From the NCBI GenBank assembly GCA_046082625.1, contig JBJTYE010000130.1, forward strand, positions 1 to 14,220: 14,220 bases of DNA. Reading direction: 5' to 3'. Under the pieces are notes generated by a model. That model worked only from the letters and a program-made list of their open reading frames with translations. It ran no database searches and had not been told where the DNA came from. The translations under genes and the position numbers were made by a program. Source of the DNA: Casp-actino8 sp046082625 (GTDB lineage Bacteria; Actinomycetota; Acidimicrobiia; Acidimicrobiales; Ilumatobacteraceae). This document shows positions 8,101-12,569 of this stretch, piece by piece. The first letter of the stretch is position 1. Each line of letters starts with the position of its first letter.

Positions 8101-11100
8101 CGTGGCAAAGGTGACGGTTCCGGACTCGTCGGCAGGGCCAGGTGCGATCGAGGAGGCCCAGGCCGCGGCGTAGGAACCGGAATCTTCGGTCACGGTCACC
8201 GTCGCAACACCCGTGAACGATGGCGGATCGTTGACCGCAGTGATGGCAAGGGTGAAGGTTTGGGCGGCACTCGACGCGCCAGCCGAGTCCACGGCCGTCA
8301 CCGAGACCGAAGTCGATCCATTGGCGTTCGGCGCCGGCGTGAAAGTCAGATCACCAGCGGCATTGACTGCCGGCTGCACCGAGAACAGCGACGTGGTCGT
8401 CGCCGTCACCGTGAACGACACCGTCTGAGCGGACTCGTCGCTCGGCCCACTCGAGATACCCGTCGCCCAACCAGCAACCGTCTGCGCCACCGCGTCCTCC
8501 AGGACCGTGACGTTGGCGCCCTTGGTGAACGACGGAACGTCGTTCACCGCCGTCACCGTGATCGTGAAGGTCTCCGTATCACTCGTCAGTCCCTCGGCAT
8601 CGCGGGCCGTCACCGACACGGTCGCCGACCCGTTGGCGTTGGCAGCCGGGGTGTAGGTGAGCGTTCCCGCAGAACTCACCGCCGGCAGGACCGAGAAAAG
8701 CGCATCATTGCTGGTCGAAATCTCGAACGACACGGAACCGGATTCTCCGGCGCCTGTCGAGACACCAGTCGCCCAGGACGCCACTGTGACCGATCCTGCA
8801 TCCTCAAGCACGGATTGATTCGCACCCTTGGTGAATGATGGTGGGTCGTTGATACCGGTGATCGTGATGGTGAACGTCTCCGTTGCACTCGGAGCGGAGA
8901 ATTCGTCGTACGCAGTCACCGACACTGAAGTGGTGCCAAACGCATTGGCTGCCGGGGTGAAAGTGAGCGTTCCGGTCGGGCTCACCGCCGGCTGGACCGT
9001 GAACAAACTGGTGGTGGAAGCCACCACCATGAAAGTCACATCGCCCGATTCGCCCTCACCGGGAGAATAGTTGGTCGCCCAGGGTGACGAATATGCAGCT
9101 GAGTCTTCGTCCACCGTGACATTGTCACCCTTGGTGAAATAGGGCGGATTCGTCGGATTGAAGACGGTGATCGTGAAGGTCTGGACGGCGCTCGAGGCAC
9201 CGCCGGAATCGAGAGCGCTGACCGAGACGGTGGCCGAGCCAGCGACGGTGCCTGAGATCGTGAATGTCAGCGTGCCCGCACTGCTGACTTCGGGAGCCGC
9301 CGAGAACAAATCCGGATTGCTATTCGTCACCGTGAACGACACCGTTTGACTCAACTCGTTCGCCGGACCGGAGGTGATACCGGTAGCCCAACCCGTCTCA
9401 CTGACCGGAGCAGCGTCGATCTGTACCGACTGATTCGCCCCCTTGATAAACGTGGGAGCATCGTTCACTGACGTGATCGTGATCGTGAACGTCTGCGGTT
9501 CACTCAAGGCTGTTGACGAGTCGACTGCAGTCACCGATACCGATGTGGAGCCGAAGGCATCCGCAGCGGGAGTGAAACTCAGCGTGCCGCCAGCATCGAT
9601 CGTCGGGAGCACCGAGAAAAGAGACTTGTCCATGGCATCGACCGTGAACGCCACGGTTTGAGTTGACTCGTCACTCGGGCCGGGCGAAATTCCCGTCGCC
9701 CACAGTGCCGAGTGGGCGCCGGAATCTTCGCTGACTTCCACTGCCGTTCCGGGCGTGAAGGTCGGAGCGTCGTTCACGGCGAGAACTGTGATATTGAACG
9801 TCTGGGCACTGCTTGAACCACCTTCGGAGTCGGTGATGGTCACCGACACCGTCGCCGACCCGTTGGCATTCGCCATTGGCGTGAAAGTCAAGACTCCGGT
9901 GCTGCTCACTGCAGGTGGGAATGAGAACAATGTGGGATTGGTGGTGGTCACCGTGAACGAGACTGTCTGCCCAGATTCATTCGCCGGTCCGGTGGAAATC
10001 GCCGTCGCCCAGGGATTGATGGTCGCGGTGCCCGAATCCTCATTGACGGTCTGGTTCGCCCCCTTGGTGAACGACGGAATGTCGTTCACGGCGTTGACAG
10101 TGATATTGATCACGTCGGTGTCGGTTTGCGTGCCACCCGAGCCAGTGTTGCCACCGTCGGAAGTGAGGACCGTCAACGTCGCAGGCCCGTTGAAATTGGC
10201 GGTCGGTGTGTAGATCACGCCATTCAGCGCGGTGTTGATGGCAGTGACCGTTCCCGACATGGTCACCGAGCTCGCGGTTGTCCCGTTGAACCTGATCGTG
10301 CCATCCGTGGCCGTCAAGGTGACGCTTACCGAGGCAGATGCTGCGTCGGCGTCGGCGATCGAAATGAGGTTGCTATTGGCCGAGGAGAAGGTCAAGGTCG
10401 AGTCTTCGTTCACGGACTGAGTGGCCGGAGCCGTGTTCACAGGCGCCTGGTTGGCGTCATCATTGGTGATGGTGCCGGTGCTCGAGACGGTGTTGCTTCC
10501 GCCGAAGTTGGAGGCATCGGACACCTGCAGGGTGATGGTGTCGTTGGCTTCTCCGGTGTTATCGCCGCACACCGTGATGGTGATGTCGAATGTGGCCGTC
10601 GATGTGACGGATCGGTTCGCACCGGCCGCCGGCGGTATGTAGTCGATTCCGGCCGCCCCGCAGGATCCGCCGGCGGTCCCCGCCGTGGCGGTTCCGCCGT
10701 TGGTTCGCCAATACAAAAGTGATGCCGTTCCGAGATTGCTGCCATTGCCTGTCGAGTATTGGCTTGGCGTCACCGTGAAGGTCATCGTGGTGGTCGTCGA
10801 TGCTGCACCTTCGGTGACCGACGGCGCCGTTACCGAGGCCGGCCTGAACAGCTCAGCCGTATAAGGCCCGACGACGGGTCCGCCGCCGCCGGTGACGCCC
10901 ATCGGAGTCACTCCCTCGGTCGAGGTGTCCGCGACCGCCCGGGCCAGGTTCAACCGGCCGTTCCCCAGCGTCCCATCGGCGAGCGGTTCGGCGTTCCGGG
11001 CCAACCGGCCCACGATCACCGCATTCGACGCCGACGAATCGACACCCCGCAACACTGCCGCCGCTCCGGCCACGATCGCCGCCGAGGCCGACGTACCGGT

Positions 11101-12231
11101 GACCGACACCAGATCGCCGGCTGCACTGATGGCCGAGATCCCGACCGCCGGAGCGGTCAGGTACACCGACGCACTCTGGTTGCTTCCCGACCACACCGTG
11201 TCACTGGCCGAGGATCCGCCGACACCGATCACCTTGGATGACCCAGCCGGATAGGTGGCGGTCGTGGACCCGTCGTTACCAGCCGCGGCCACCAACACCA
11301 CACCGTTCCACCAGGCGTAGTTGATGGCGTCCTGCAACGCCGGGCTGTATCCCGGATTCGAGAACGCCATCAAGATCACGTCGGCGCCGTTGTCGACCGC
11401 CCAGACCAAACCTTCGATGATGTCGGAGTCCGACCCCTCACCGTTCGCGTCCAACACCTGCACTGGCAACACCGTCACATCGCCATAGGCCACACCGGCG
11501 ATTCCCGACCCGTTGTTCGCCGCCGCGGCCAGGATGGAGGCCATCTCGGTGCCGTGACCGTTCACGTCATTGGTGGGATCCGTCCCGAACGCCGAGAACC
11601 CGGAGCCGATGCGACCCGACAGATCGCCGATCTCGGCGACCCCCGTGTCGAGAACCGCTACGCGCACACCCGAGGACAGTTCGACTTCTCCGTGAACTTC
11701 GTCCCAGCCGATCTGCCGCAGTGCCCACTGCGATCCGTACCCGGGATCCGATGCCGCGCCTTCGACCTCGCGCACTCGATCCAAAGACACCGACGACACG
11801 TCGGCATCGGCGCGGTAGGCGGCGATGGTGGCGTCCACATCGGCGGCCGGCACATCGACGACGTGCAACCGCAACGCCGGGATGGACGACGACTCCGTTC
11901 CACCGTGACGAGCGATCACCGCGTCCTGCGCGGCTTCGTCGAGACCAGCCACCAACTTGACAATGATGGATGTCGTGGCCGCTGTTGACGGCGATTGGGT
12001 CGATTCGGTGGTCGGCGGCTGGTCAACTACTGTGTCGGGCACCGTCGTGTCGACCGGCGCAATAGTGGTCTCGACCGGCGCGACGGTGGTGTCGACGACC
12101 TGGGCCTGAGAGGGAACAGCAGGAGCTACGAGCAGGGTCGCGATGACGACGGCAATCGGGGTCTTCACGGACCAACGGGTACGTTGACCGTCCACTGCCC
12201 TCCCCTCGCGCTCACTCTGCCGCATAGCCAT
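2104..12231 (-). CDS. Giant secreted subtilisin-like protease with cadherin-like repeat stalk
   Basis: One unbroken frame of 3375 residues. A signal peptide (hydrophobic core about 25-37, likely cut after SQA near residue 43) leads into a Thr/Pro-rich spacer (44-88), an I9-like propeptide (88-158) and an S8 protease (about 165-437) with D195, H226, oxyanion N319 and S381. Then follow a Calx-beta domain (463-592), a beta-sandwich repeat (593-717), eleven cadherin-like repeats (718-1870), a cysteine-bearing cadherin-like unit (1871-1998), three copies of a longer repeat (about 2000-2512), one more sandwich (2513-2630), three further cadherin-like repeats (2631-2974), and a C-terminal region ending in a VTGGGWI domain (from 3228). 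I see no LPXTG motif or C-terminal membrane helix, so it is probably released or non-covalently wall-bound. An exported adhesin or matrix fibre with a processing protease is inferred. The coordinates use ATG 12231; GTG 12195 (V13) has a better ribosome-binding site and may be the true start. Confidence 0.93.
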   Translation of the reverse strand: MAMRQSEREGRAVDGQRTRWSVKTPIAVVIATLLVAPAVPSQAQVVDTTVAPVETTIAPVDTTVPDTVVDQPPTTESTQSPSTAATTSIIVKLVAGLDEAAQDAVIARHGGTESSSIPALRLHVVDVPAADVDATIAAYRADADVSSVSLDRVREVEGAASDPGYGSQWALRQIGWDEVHGEVELSSGVRVAVLDTGVAEIGDLSGRIGSGFSAFGTDPTNDVNGHGTEMASILAAAANNGSGIAGVAYGDVTVLPVQVLDANGEGSDSDIIEGLVWAVDNGADVILMAFSNPGYSPALQDAINYAWWNGVVLVAAAGNDGSTTATYPAGSSKVIGVGGSSASDTVWSGSNQSASVYLTAPAVGISAISAAGDLVSVTGTSASAAIVAGAAAVLRGVDSSASNAVIVGRLARNAEPLADGTLGNGRLNLARAVADTSTEGVTPMGVTGGGGPVVGPYTAELFRPASVTAPSVTEGAASTTTTMTFTVTPSQYSTGNGSNLGTASLLYWRTNGGTATAGTAGGSCGAAGIDYIPPAAGANRSVTSTATFDITITVCGDNTGEANDTITLQVSDASNFGGSNTVSSTGTITNDDANQAPVNTAPATQSVNEDSTLTFSSANSNLISIADADAASASVSVTLTATDGTIRFNGTTASSVTMSGTVTAINTALNGVIYTPTANFNGPATLTVLTSDGGNTGSGGTQTDTDVINITVNAVNDIPSFTKGANQTVNEDSGTATINPWATAISTGPANESGQTVSFTVTTTNPTLFSFPPAVSSTGVLTFTPMANANGSATVSVTITDSEGGSSSAQTFNITVLAVNDAPTFTPGTAVEVSEDSGAHSALWATGISPGPSDESTQTVAFTVDAMDKSLFSVLPTIDAGGTLSFTPAADAFGSTSVSVTAVDSSTALSEPQTFTITITSVNDAPTFIKGANQSVQIDAAPVSETGWATGITSGPANELSQTVSFTVTNSNPDLFSAAPEVSSAGTLTFTISGTVAGSATVSVSALDSGGASSAVQTFTITVFNPTNPPYFTKGDNVTVDEDSAAYSSPWATNYSPGEGESGDVTFMVVASTTSLFTVQPAVSPTGTLTFTPAANAFGTTSVSVTAYDEFSAPSATETFTITITGINDPPSFTKGANQSVLEDAGSVTVASWATGVSTGAGESGSVSFEISTSNDALFSVLPAVSSAGTLTYTPAANANGSATVSVTARDAEGLTSDTETFTITVTAVNDVPSFTKGANVTVLEDAVAQTVAGWATGISSGPSDESAQTVSFTVTATTTSLFSVQPAVNAAGDLTFTPAPNANGSTSVSVTAVDSAGASSAAQTFTLAITAVNDPPSFTGVATVTVTEDSGSYAAAWASSIAPGPADESGTVTFATSGYDATLFSSVPAIATNGRLTFTPAANKFGSTSVTVTASDPGGATAVQTFSITITAVNDLPSFTKGANVTVFEDSATSTVTNWATAISPGPEEGTQTVTFTVTATTTSLFSVQPAVNAAGDLTFTPASNANGSTSVSITAVDSAGASSAAQTFTIAISAVNDAPSFTKGADVSVSEDSAAYSTAWATGISAGPSNESGQNVSFTVTSSNTALFKSNGQPAVSSVGVLSFTPEANAFGSATITVTLSDNGSGTAPDVNTSASQIFTITITDVNDAPSFTKGSNQVRNEDSGSHTVANWATNMSTGPSNESAQTISFLIANSNSSLFTASGEPAVSVSGDLTFTLAPDANGVATVTVTAMDSGSGIWPNENLSFSQTFTITVNAVNDAPLFTKGADIAVNEDSGAYSAAWATGISAGADNESSQILTFTVTAATTSLFSVQPAVSAAGVLSFTPALNATGSTSVTVHLADNGSNTSPNVNVSGTQTFTITLNPVNDAPVATAMTVSVNEDSLGSVITVEGTDVETASANLTDIVLSLPTNGILRDGATTITNELLPYTLPASGQITYVPTSNYAGSDSFTFKVRDRGQPDNCAALLIASTCTAALDSAVATVTISVTEVNDAPSLSLPTNVPIVVTRNVIVDGEISYDPITGLPLTYEETLGSGLWVTETSAATVVDVGALVTDDSTNFKGGSLTVSSGSHSVGGSILGDRLGIRNEGSGAGQIGISSRDVLYGGVVIGSFAGGGVQGGALQPLVITFNSRAADPSVSKAAVQALLRNITFWNDVATVKDPAETRVLSFLLNDGGLANDPTTDANARKLVYVEPVYNPPTVVLGSGPFTVLEQAAPFALAPSATLTDLDTTNFSGAVLTVDYTTAVSTLNSITIRDGAGSGGDPVNIEGGFLYYGNSKIGSWRNGDNGSALVVKFSARTVSLAQVQDVIRAIMFANTSDAPMAQRTVRFKLDDGSGAVTDPRPTVVVNITPVNDNPIFTLGRSSASYTEDAAPSVLSPKVTVTDPDGSSLSGPTLTVRFIANGRAEDELGILNEGLVANKIGVSGNQVYWSGSAIGTFSGGTAGTTLVVSLVGSVPVTVVEALAQNITYHNTSQAPVTTSRTVGLLLDDGSGGSAPEASLTLSVIAVNDAPINTVPTGVTVNEDFTVSGLVASIADIDAGSANLEVTLTAADGQVTFGGSTGASVTKTGTLSALNTLLNGFSFTPDANYFGDTTITMLTSDLGNTGTLGAQTDSDDIAITVYPINDAPVFVVGSNPSVLEDSGEQSIAVMSSVSAGPLEDGLGQVISFIVTDVTDSELFTDDGQPVMNSAGVVTFTPVADLVGTATVTVKATDDGSNTSPHVNTSGTQTFTITIGSVNDAPSFTVEALHVVDEDSGDQSVATWVDDISPGPENESSQTVWFTITNVSKPELFSAGPSIAADGTLTYSTAPNAFGRATITVIATDSGPGTDPNVNVSAPQTFDITLEPVNDGPTFVLGTDPEVLEDSGNFVLTDDDDNVVSWVAEISAGPGEDLLGQTIEFGILTNTNPDLFSVAPSIDPNGVLTFRPADNAFGVATLTVQANDSDLSTLPDIDLSTVETFTITVLPVNDPPFISVVEDSSSVQTAIQYSDAISPVTVTYGDIDSPVDVDNLWTTYVFTPADGSTMAAPVSGLPKGLELVSMSAPSPVSAEGQVQVAGRLMVASGTYTVTVGITDGDETYPGPGSDEEELVFVVDHEDADADFAGDVQVSTAGPSISTASVLLRAHLQQNDTLLGSYQEDPSDPVRIRWEIFTSTNVTETPDYVFPPLDQPALAVDTSGWAQMQVPLGLGTYRVAVTVMDSPYWEGNRLEETITVALGAKARRVTGGGWILDTESVGRKGTFSFSAAPQRNGSIQGNAMYTFRDAEGFTWRVRTSSWQAGSLTYYTDLNRATLQGKATVQKINSAGVVVATYYNWSIAISMYDGTLVRRSDTFGIVITRDDGTEFRRIPLGANVLDGDGRSLGGGSITVYR
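2107..2556 (-). other. C-terminal VTGGGWI domain of the giant protein
   Basis: Residues about 3226-3375, the end of the chain. It starts RRVTGGGWI, followed by GRKGTFSFSA, an aromatic-rich segment with FTWRVRTSSW, and TFGIVITRDDGTEF near the end. A glycine-rich GGGWI start followed by GTFSF is common in C-terminal domains of secreted proteins from several phyla; I do not know an assigned function. It could be a surface-association or folding cap. It is preceded by an acidic, non-repeat region (about 2990-3225) that resembles Ig-like sandwiches. Confidence 0.55.
3310..4341 (-). repeat. Three cadherin-like repeats (second block)
   Basis: Residues about 2631-2974, the same family as the first block but more divergent. 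Repeat 12 replaces the conserved Trp region with SIAVMSSVSAGP. Repeat 13 keeps Trp (W2768). Repeat 14 keeps it (W2886) but has an extra acidic stretch, TDDDDN, near 2877-2882 and is the longest at about 119 residues. A sandwich repeat at 2513-2630, similar to the one at 593-717, precedes the block, so the order seen after the Calx-beta domain partly recurs. Confidence 0.8.
4696..6234 (-). repeat. Three copies of a longer beta-repeat of unassigned family
   Basis: Residues about 2000-2512. Each copy has D-D or DPD followed by FKGG/FSGA/LSGP and LTV, then a central (L/I)xIxxxG segment (RLGIRNEGSG; ELGILNEGLV). Next come a short YGGVVIG, YYGNSKIG or YWSGSAIG strand, a strand like LVVKFSARTVS, an alanine/leucine helix (VQALLRNITFWN, VQDVIRAIMFAN, VEALAQNITYHN), and a final RTVxFxLxDGSG. 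I know this pattern from large bacterial surface proteins but cannot put a family name on it with confidence. The first copy is preceded by a unique insertion (about 2005-2050). Confidence 0.7.
6238..6621 (-). other. Cadherin-like unit with a two-cysteine insertion
   Basis: Residues about 1871-1998. The unit begins TAMTVSVNEDSLGSVITVEG and includes ITYVPTSNYAGSDSFTFKVRD, the pattern of bacterial tandem cadherin-like domains (Big_9/tandem-95 type). An insertion at 1964-1981 holds C1967 and C1976, nine residues apart, likely a disulfide-closed loop. These and the Calx-beta pair are the only four cysteines I find in the protein. Confidence 0.65.
7700..7804 (-). repeat. Near-identical DNA segment, copy in repeat 8
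   Basis: These 105 bases align without gaps to 8312-8416 with three differences by eye, although the repeat between the two copies (repeat 7) is clearly different. The segment encodes the TATTTSLFSVQPAVNAAGDL region. A second identical stretch of 32 bases at the start of the same repeat (7889-7920 against 8504-8535) strengthens the pairing. Confidence 0.85.
8312..8416 (-). repeat. Near-identical DNA segment, copy in repeat 6
   Basis: Partner of 7700-7804 at a distance of 612 bases, that is 204 codons or two repeat units. Three base differences are visible in 105 positions, whereas neighbouring parts of the same two repeats differ much more. This implies recent duplication of a two-unit block or gene conversion. 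Confidence 0.85.
10456..10845 (-). other. Calx-beta domain of the giant protein
   Basis: Residues about 463-592. Features are ASVTAPSVTEGAAS at the start, GTATAGTAGGSCGAAGIDYI in the middle, TATFDITITVCGDNTGEAND, and STGTITNDD at the end, the standard Calx-beta order. These domains bind calcium in other proteins, and the acidic end motifs are compatible. C524 and C555 are the only cysteines here and probably form a disulfide, which is expected only after export. The domain joins the protease to the repeat stalk. Confidence 0.75.
10921..12231 (-). other. Signal peptide, propeptide and S8 protease part of the giant protein
   Basis: Residues 1-437. The propeptide begins IIVKLVAGLDEAAQDAVIAR and includes SIPALRLHVVDVP, the pattern of subtilase prodomains that act as intramolecular chaperone and inhibitor. 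The mature enzyme probably begins near DPGYGSQWALRQIGWDEVHG (162-181), a typical subtilase entry. Active-site blocks are VAVLDTGV (D195), NGHGTEMASILAA (H226), VVLVAAAGNDG (N319) and TGTSASAAIVAG (S381). All four catalytic positions are intact, so an active enzyme is expected. Two neighbouring residues are unusual: the second histidine of the common HGTHVAG block is Glu, and the common Pro-His after the catalytic serine (GTSMAAPHVAG) is Ala-Ile. The spacer at 44-88 contains repeated TT-containing units with Pro and Val and is probably an extended linker. Confidence 0.88.
12193..12207 (-). promoter_or_regulatory. Strong Shine-Dalgarno before an alternative GTG start of the giant gene
   Basis: On the minus strand GAGGGGAGG (12199-12207) lies just before an in-frame GTG at 12193-12195, corresponding to V13 of the long frame. 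The spacing from GAGGGG to GTG is six bases. Starting here gives an N-terminus MDGQRTRWSVK directly before the hydrophobic core, a more typical signal peptide than the longer acidic/basic leader from ATG 12231. The ATG at 12231 has only a weak G-rich stretch upstream. I favour GTG 12195 slightly but cannot decide. Confidence 0.5.
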
Positions 12232-12245
12232 TCATCCGCCGCCCG

Positions 12246-12261
12246 ATCAGATAACTCTGAT
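12246..12261. promoter_or_regulatory. Perfect palindrome ATCAGA-N4-TCTGAT upstream of the giant gene
   Basis: Six-base arms ATCAGA and TCTGAT are separated by TAAC, 14 bases before ATG 12231. The word GATAAC occurs twice within it and just beyond, so the site also contains a direct repeat. Size and position suit an operator for a dimeric repressor, but no regulator gene is in the window. The same sequence could form a weak hairpin in the leader RNA. Confidence 0.35.
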
Positions 12262-12315
12262 AACGCTCTGACGCTAGCACCGGGTCATCGCCCCGAATCG
12301 GGTTTTGATGAACGT

Positions 12316-12341
12316 TTTGTTACATAAGTCCTGGTAACAAA
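12316..12341. promoter_or_regulatory. Inverted repeat TTTGTTAC-N10-GTAACAAA, candidate operator
   Basis: Eight-base perfect arms (12316-12323 and 12334-12341) with a ten-base spacer lie in the only clearly A+T-rich patch of the intergenic region, about 85 bases before the giant gene. On the minus strand the spacer and right arm include TATGTA, a possible -10 hexamer, so a bound protein could block a promoter. There is no T-tract or open frame that would make it a terminator of something else. Confidence 0.4.
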
Positions 12342-12370
12342 CTCGGAGCCGGCGATGCCCTCGTGAGCAC

Positions 12371-12396
12371 GTCGGCCTCTCAGAGACGCCGCCGAC
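12371..12396. other. Hairpin GTCGGC/GCCGAC in the leader region
   Basis: Six-base arms at 12371-12376 and 12391-12396 enclose a further small TCT/AGA pairing. If transcription of the giant gene starts upstream, this would fold in its 5' leader. No known motif was recognised. Confidence 0.25.
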
Positions 12397-12463
12397 ACCC
12401 GTCGACTAAAGCCCCAACGGACGAAAGGCCCTGCTCAGAACCGCCGCAGCCGGCGATTCCGGG

Positions 12464-12479
12464 ACCGGTGGGCACCGGT
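12464..12479. other. Short perfect hairpin ACCGGTG-GG-CACCGGT
   Basis: Seven-base arms with a two-base spacer; the unit also contains two copies of the palindrome ACCGGT. It lies about 80 bases downstream of the GLUG stop codon and could be an extra termination signal or a protein-binding site. Confidence 0.25.
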
Positions 12480-12518
12480 ACAAATATCTGGACGGACGGT
12501 CCACCTATATATGGTCAG

Positions 12519-12569
12519 AGTTCCGGTCGGCCGAGACCCCTCGGGGCCAGCGGTCTCAGCGCCGGAACT
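12519..12569 (-). terminator. Nested hairpin spanning the stop codon of the GLUG gene
   Basis: Outer arms of eight bases, AGTTCCGG (12519-12526) and CCGGAACT (12562-12569), match perfectly. Inside them GAGACC (12533-12538) pairs with GGTCTC (12552-12557), with CCCC/GGGG pairing possible as an alternative. The stop codon TGA (12556-12558) is inside the stem. No T-tract follows. This could terminate transcription of the GLUG gene, or it could protect or mask its 3' end. Confidence 0.45.

Larger units (their letters stand above)
6622..10080 (-). repeat. Eleven tandem cadherin-like repeats (first block)
   Basis: Residues 718-1870. Each unit starts after VNDxP with the pattern SFTKGANxxVxEDS, followed by a Trp-Ala pair, IS-GP--ES-QTVSF, LFSVQPAVS-GTLTFTPAANA-GSATVSVT and QTFTITVTAVND. 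Starts are spaced 100-105 residues for repeats 1-8 and 109-112 for repeats 9-11. The longer class carries an insertion of the SDNGSGTAPDVNTSASQ type. A Trp about 20-25 residues into every unit is invariant in this block. The acidic EDS and ND motifs at domain junctions suggest calcium-dependent rigidity, as in cadherin-like adhesins; this is inference from the family. DNA similarity between units is visible but uneven, and repeats 6 and 8 are the closest pair. Confidence 0.9.
12232..12555. other. Non-coding leader and intergenic region between the two secreted-protein genes
   Basis: These 324 bases separate the GLUG gene from the giant gene. Open frames here are short and without recognisable content. 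The region holds an A+T-rich patch (about 12301-12345) with an inverted repeat, a second short palindrome next to the giant gene's start, two small GC-rich hairpins (12371-12396 and 12464-12479) and the hairpin at the end of the GLUG gene. This is probably where the promoter and 5' leader of the giant gene lie. I could not match it to a known riboswitch class by eye. Confidence 0.6.

Noticed and set aside
6622..10080. CRISPR-like or satellite array suggested by regular ~310-base periodicity
   Set aside because: The period is a whole number of codons, the frame stays open and the units are protein domains; there are no short identical repeats with unique spacers.
10437..11194. Minus-strand alternative frames inside the protease and Calx-beta region
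   Set aside because: They overlap the main frame in another phase and show Arg/Gly-rich shadow composition.
12324..12333. Inverted repeat at 12316-12341 as a rho-independent terminator
   Set aside because: The arms are A+T-rich, the loop is ten bases, no T-tract follows, and it is nearly 200 bases past the GLUG gene's end.
12361..12480. Cyclic-di-GMP or cyclic-di-AMP riboswitch in the leader
   Set aside because: Fragments such as CTAAAGCC and ACGAAAGGCC superficially resemble parts of the GEMM motif, but the order and the required conserved loops are not present on either strand.
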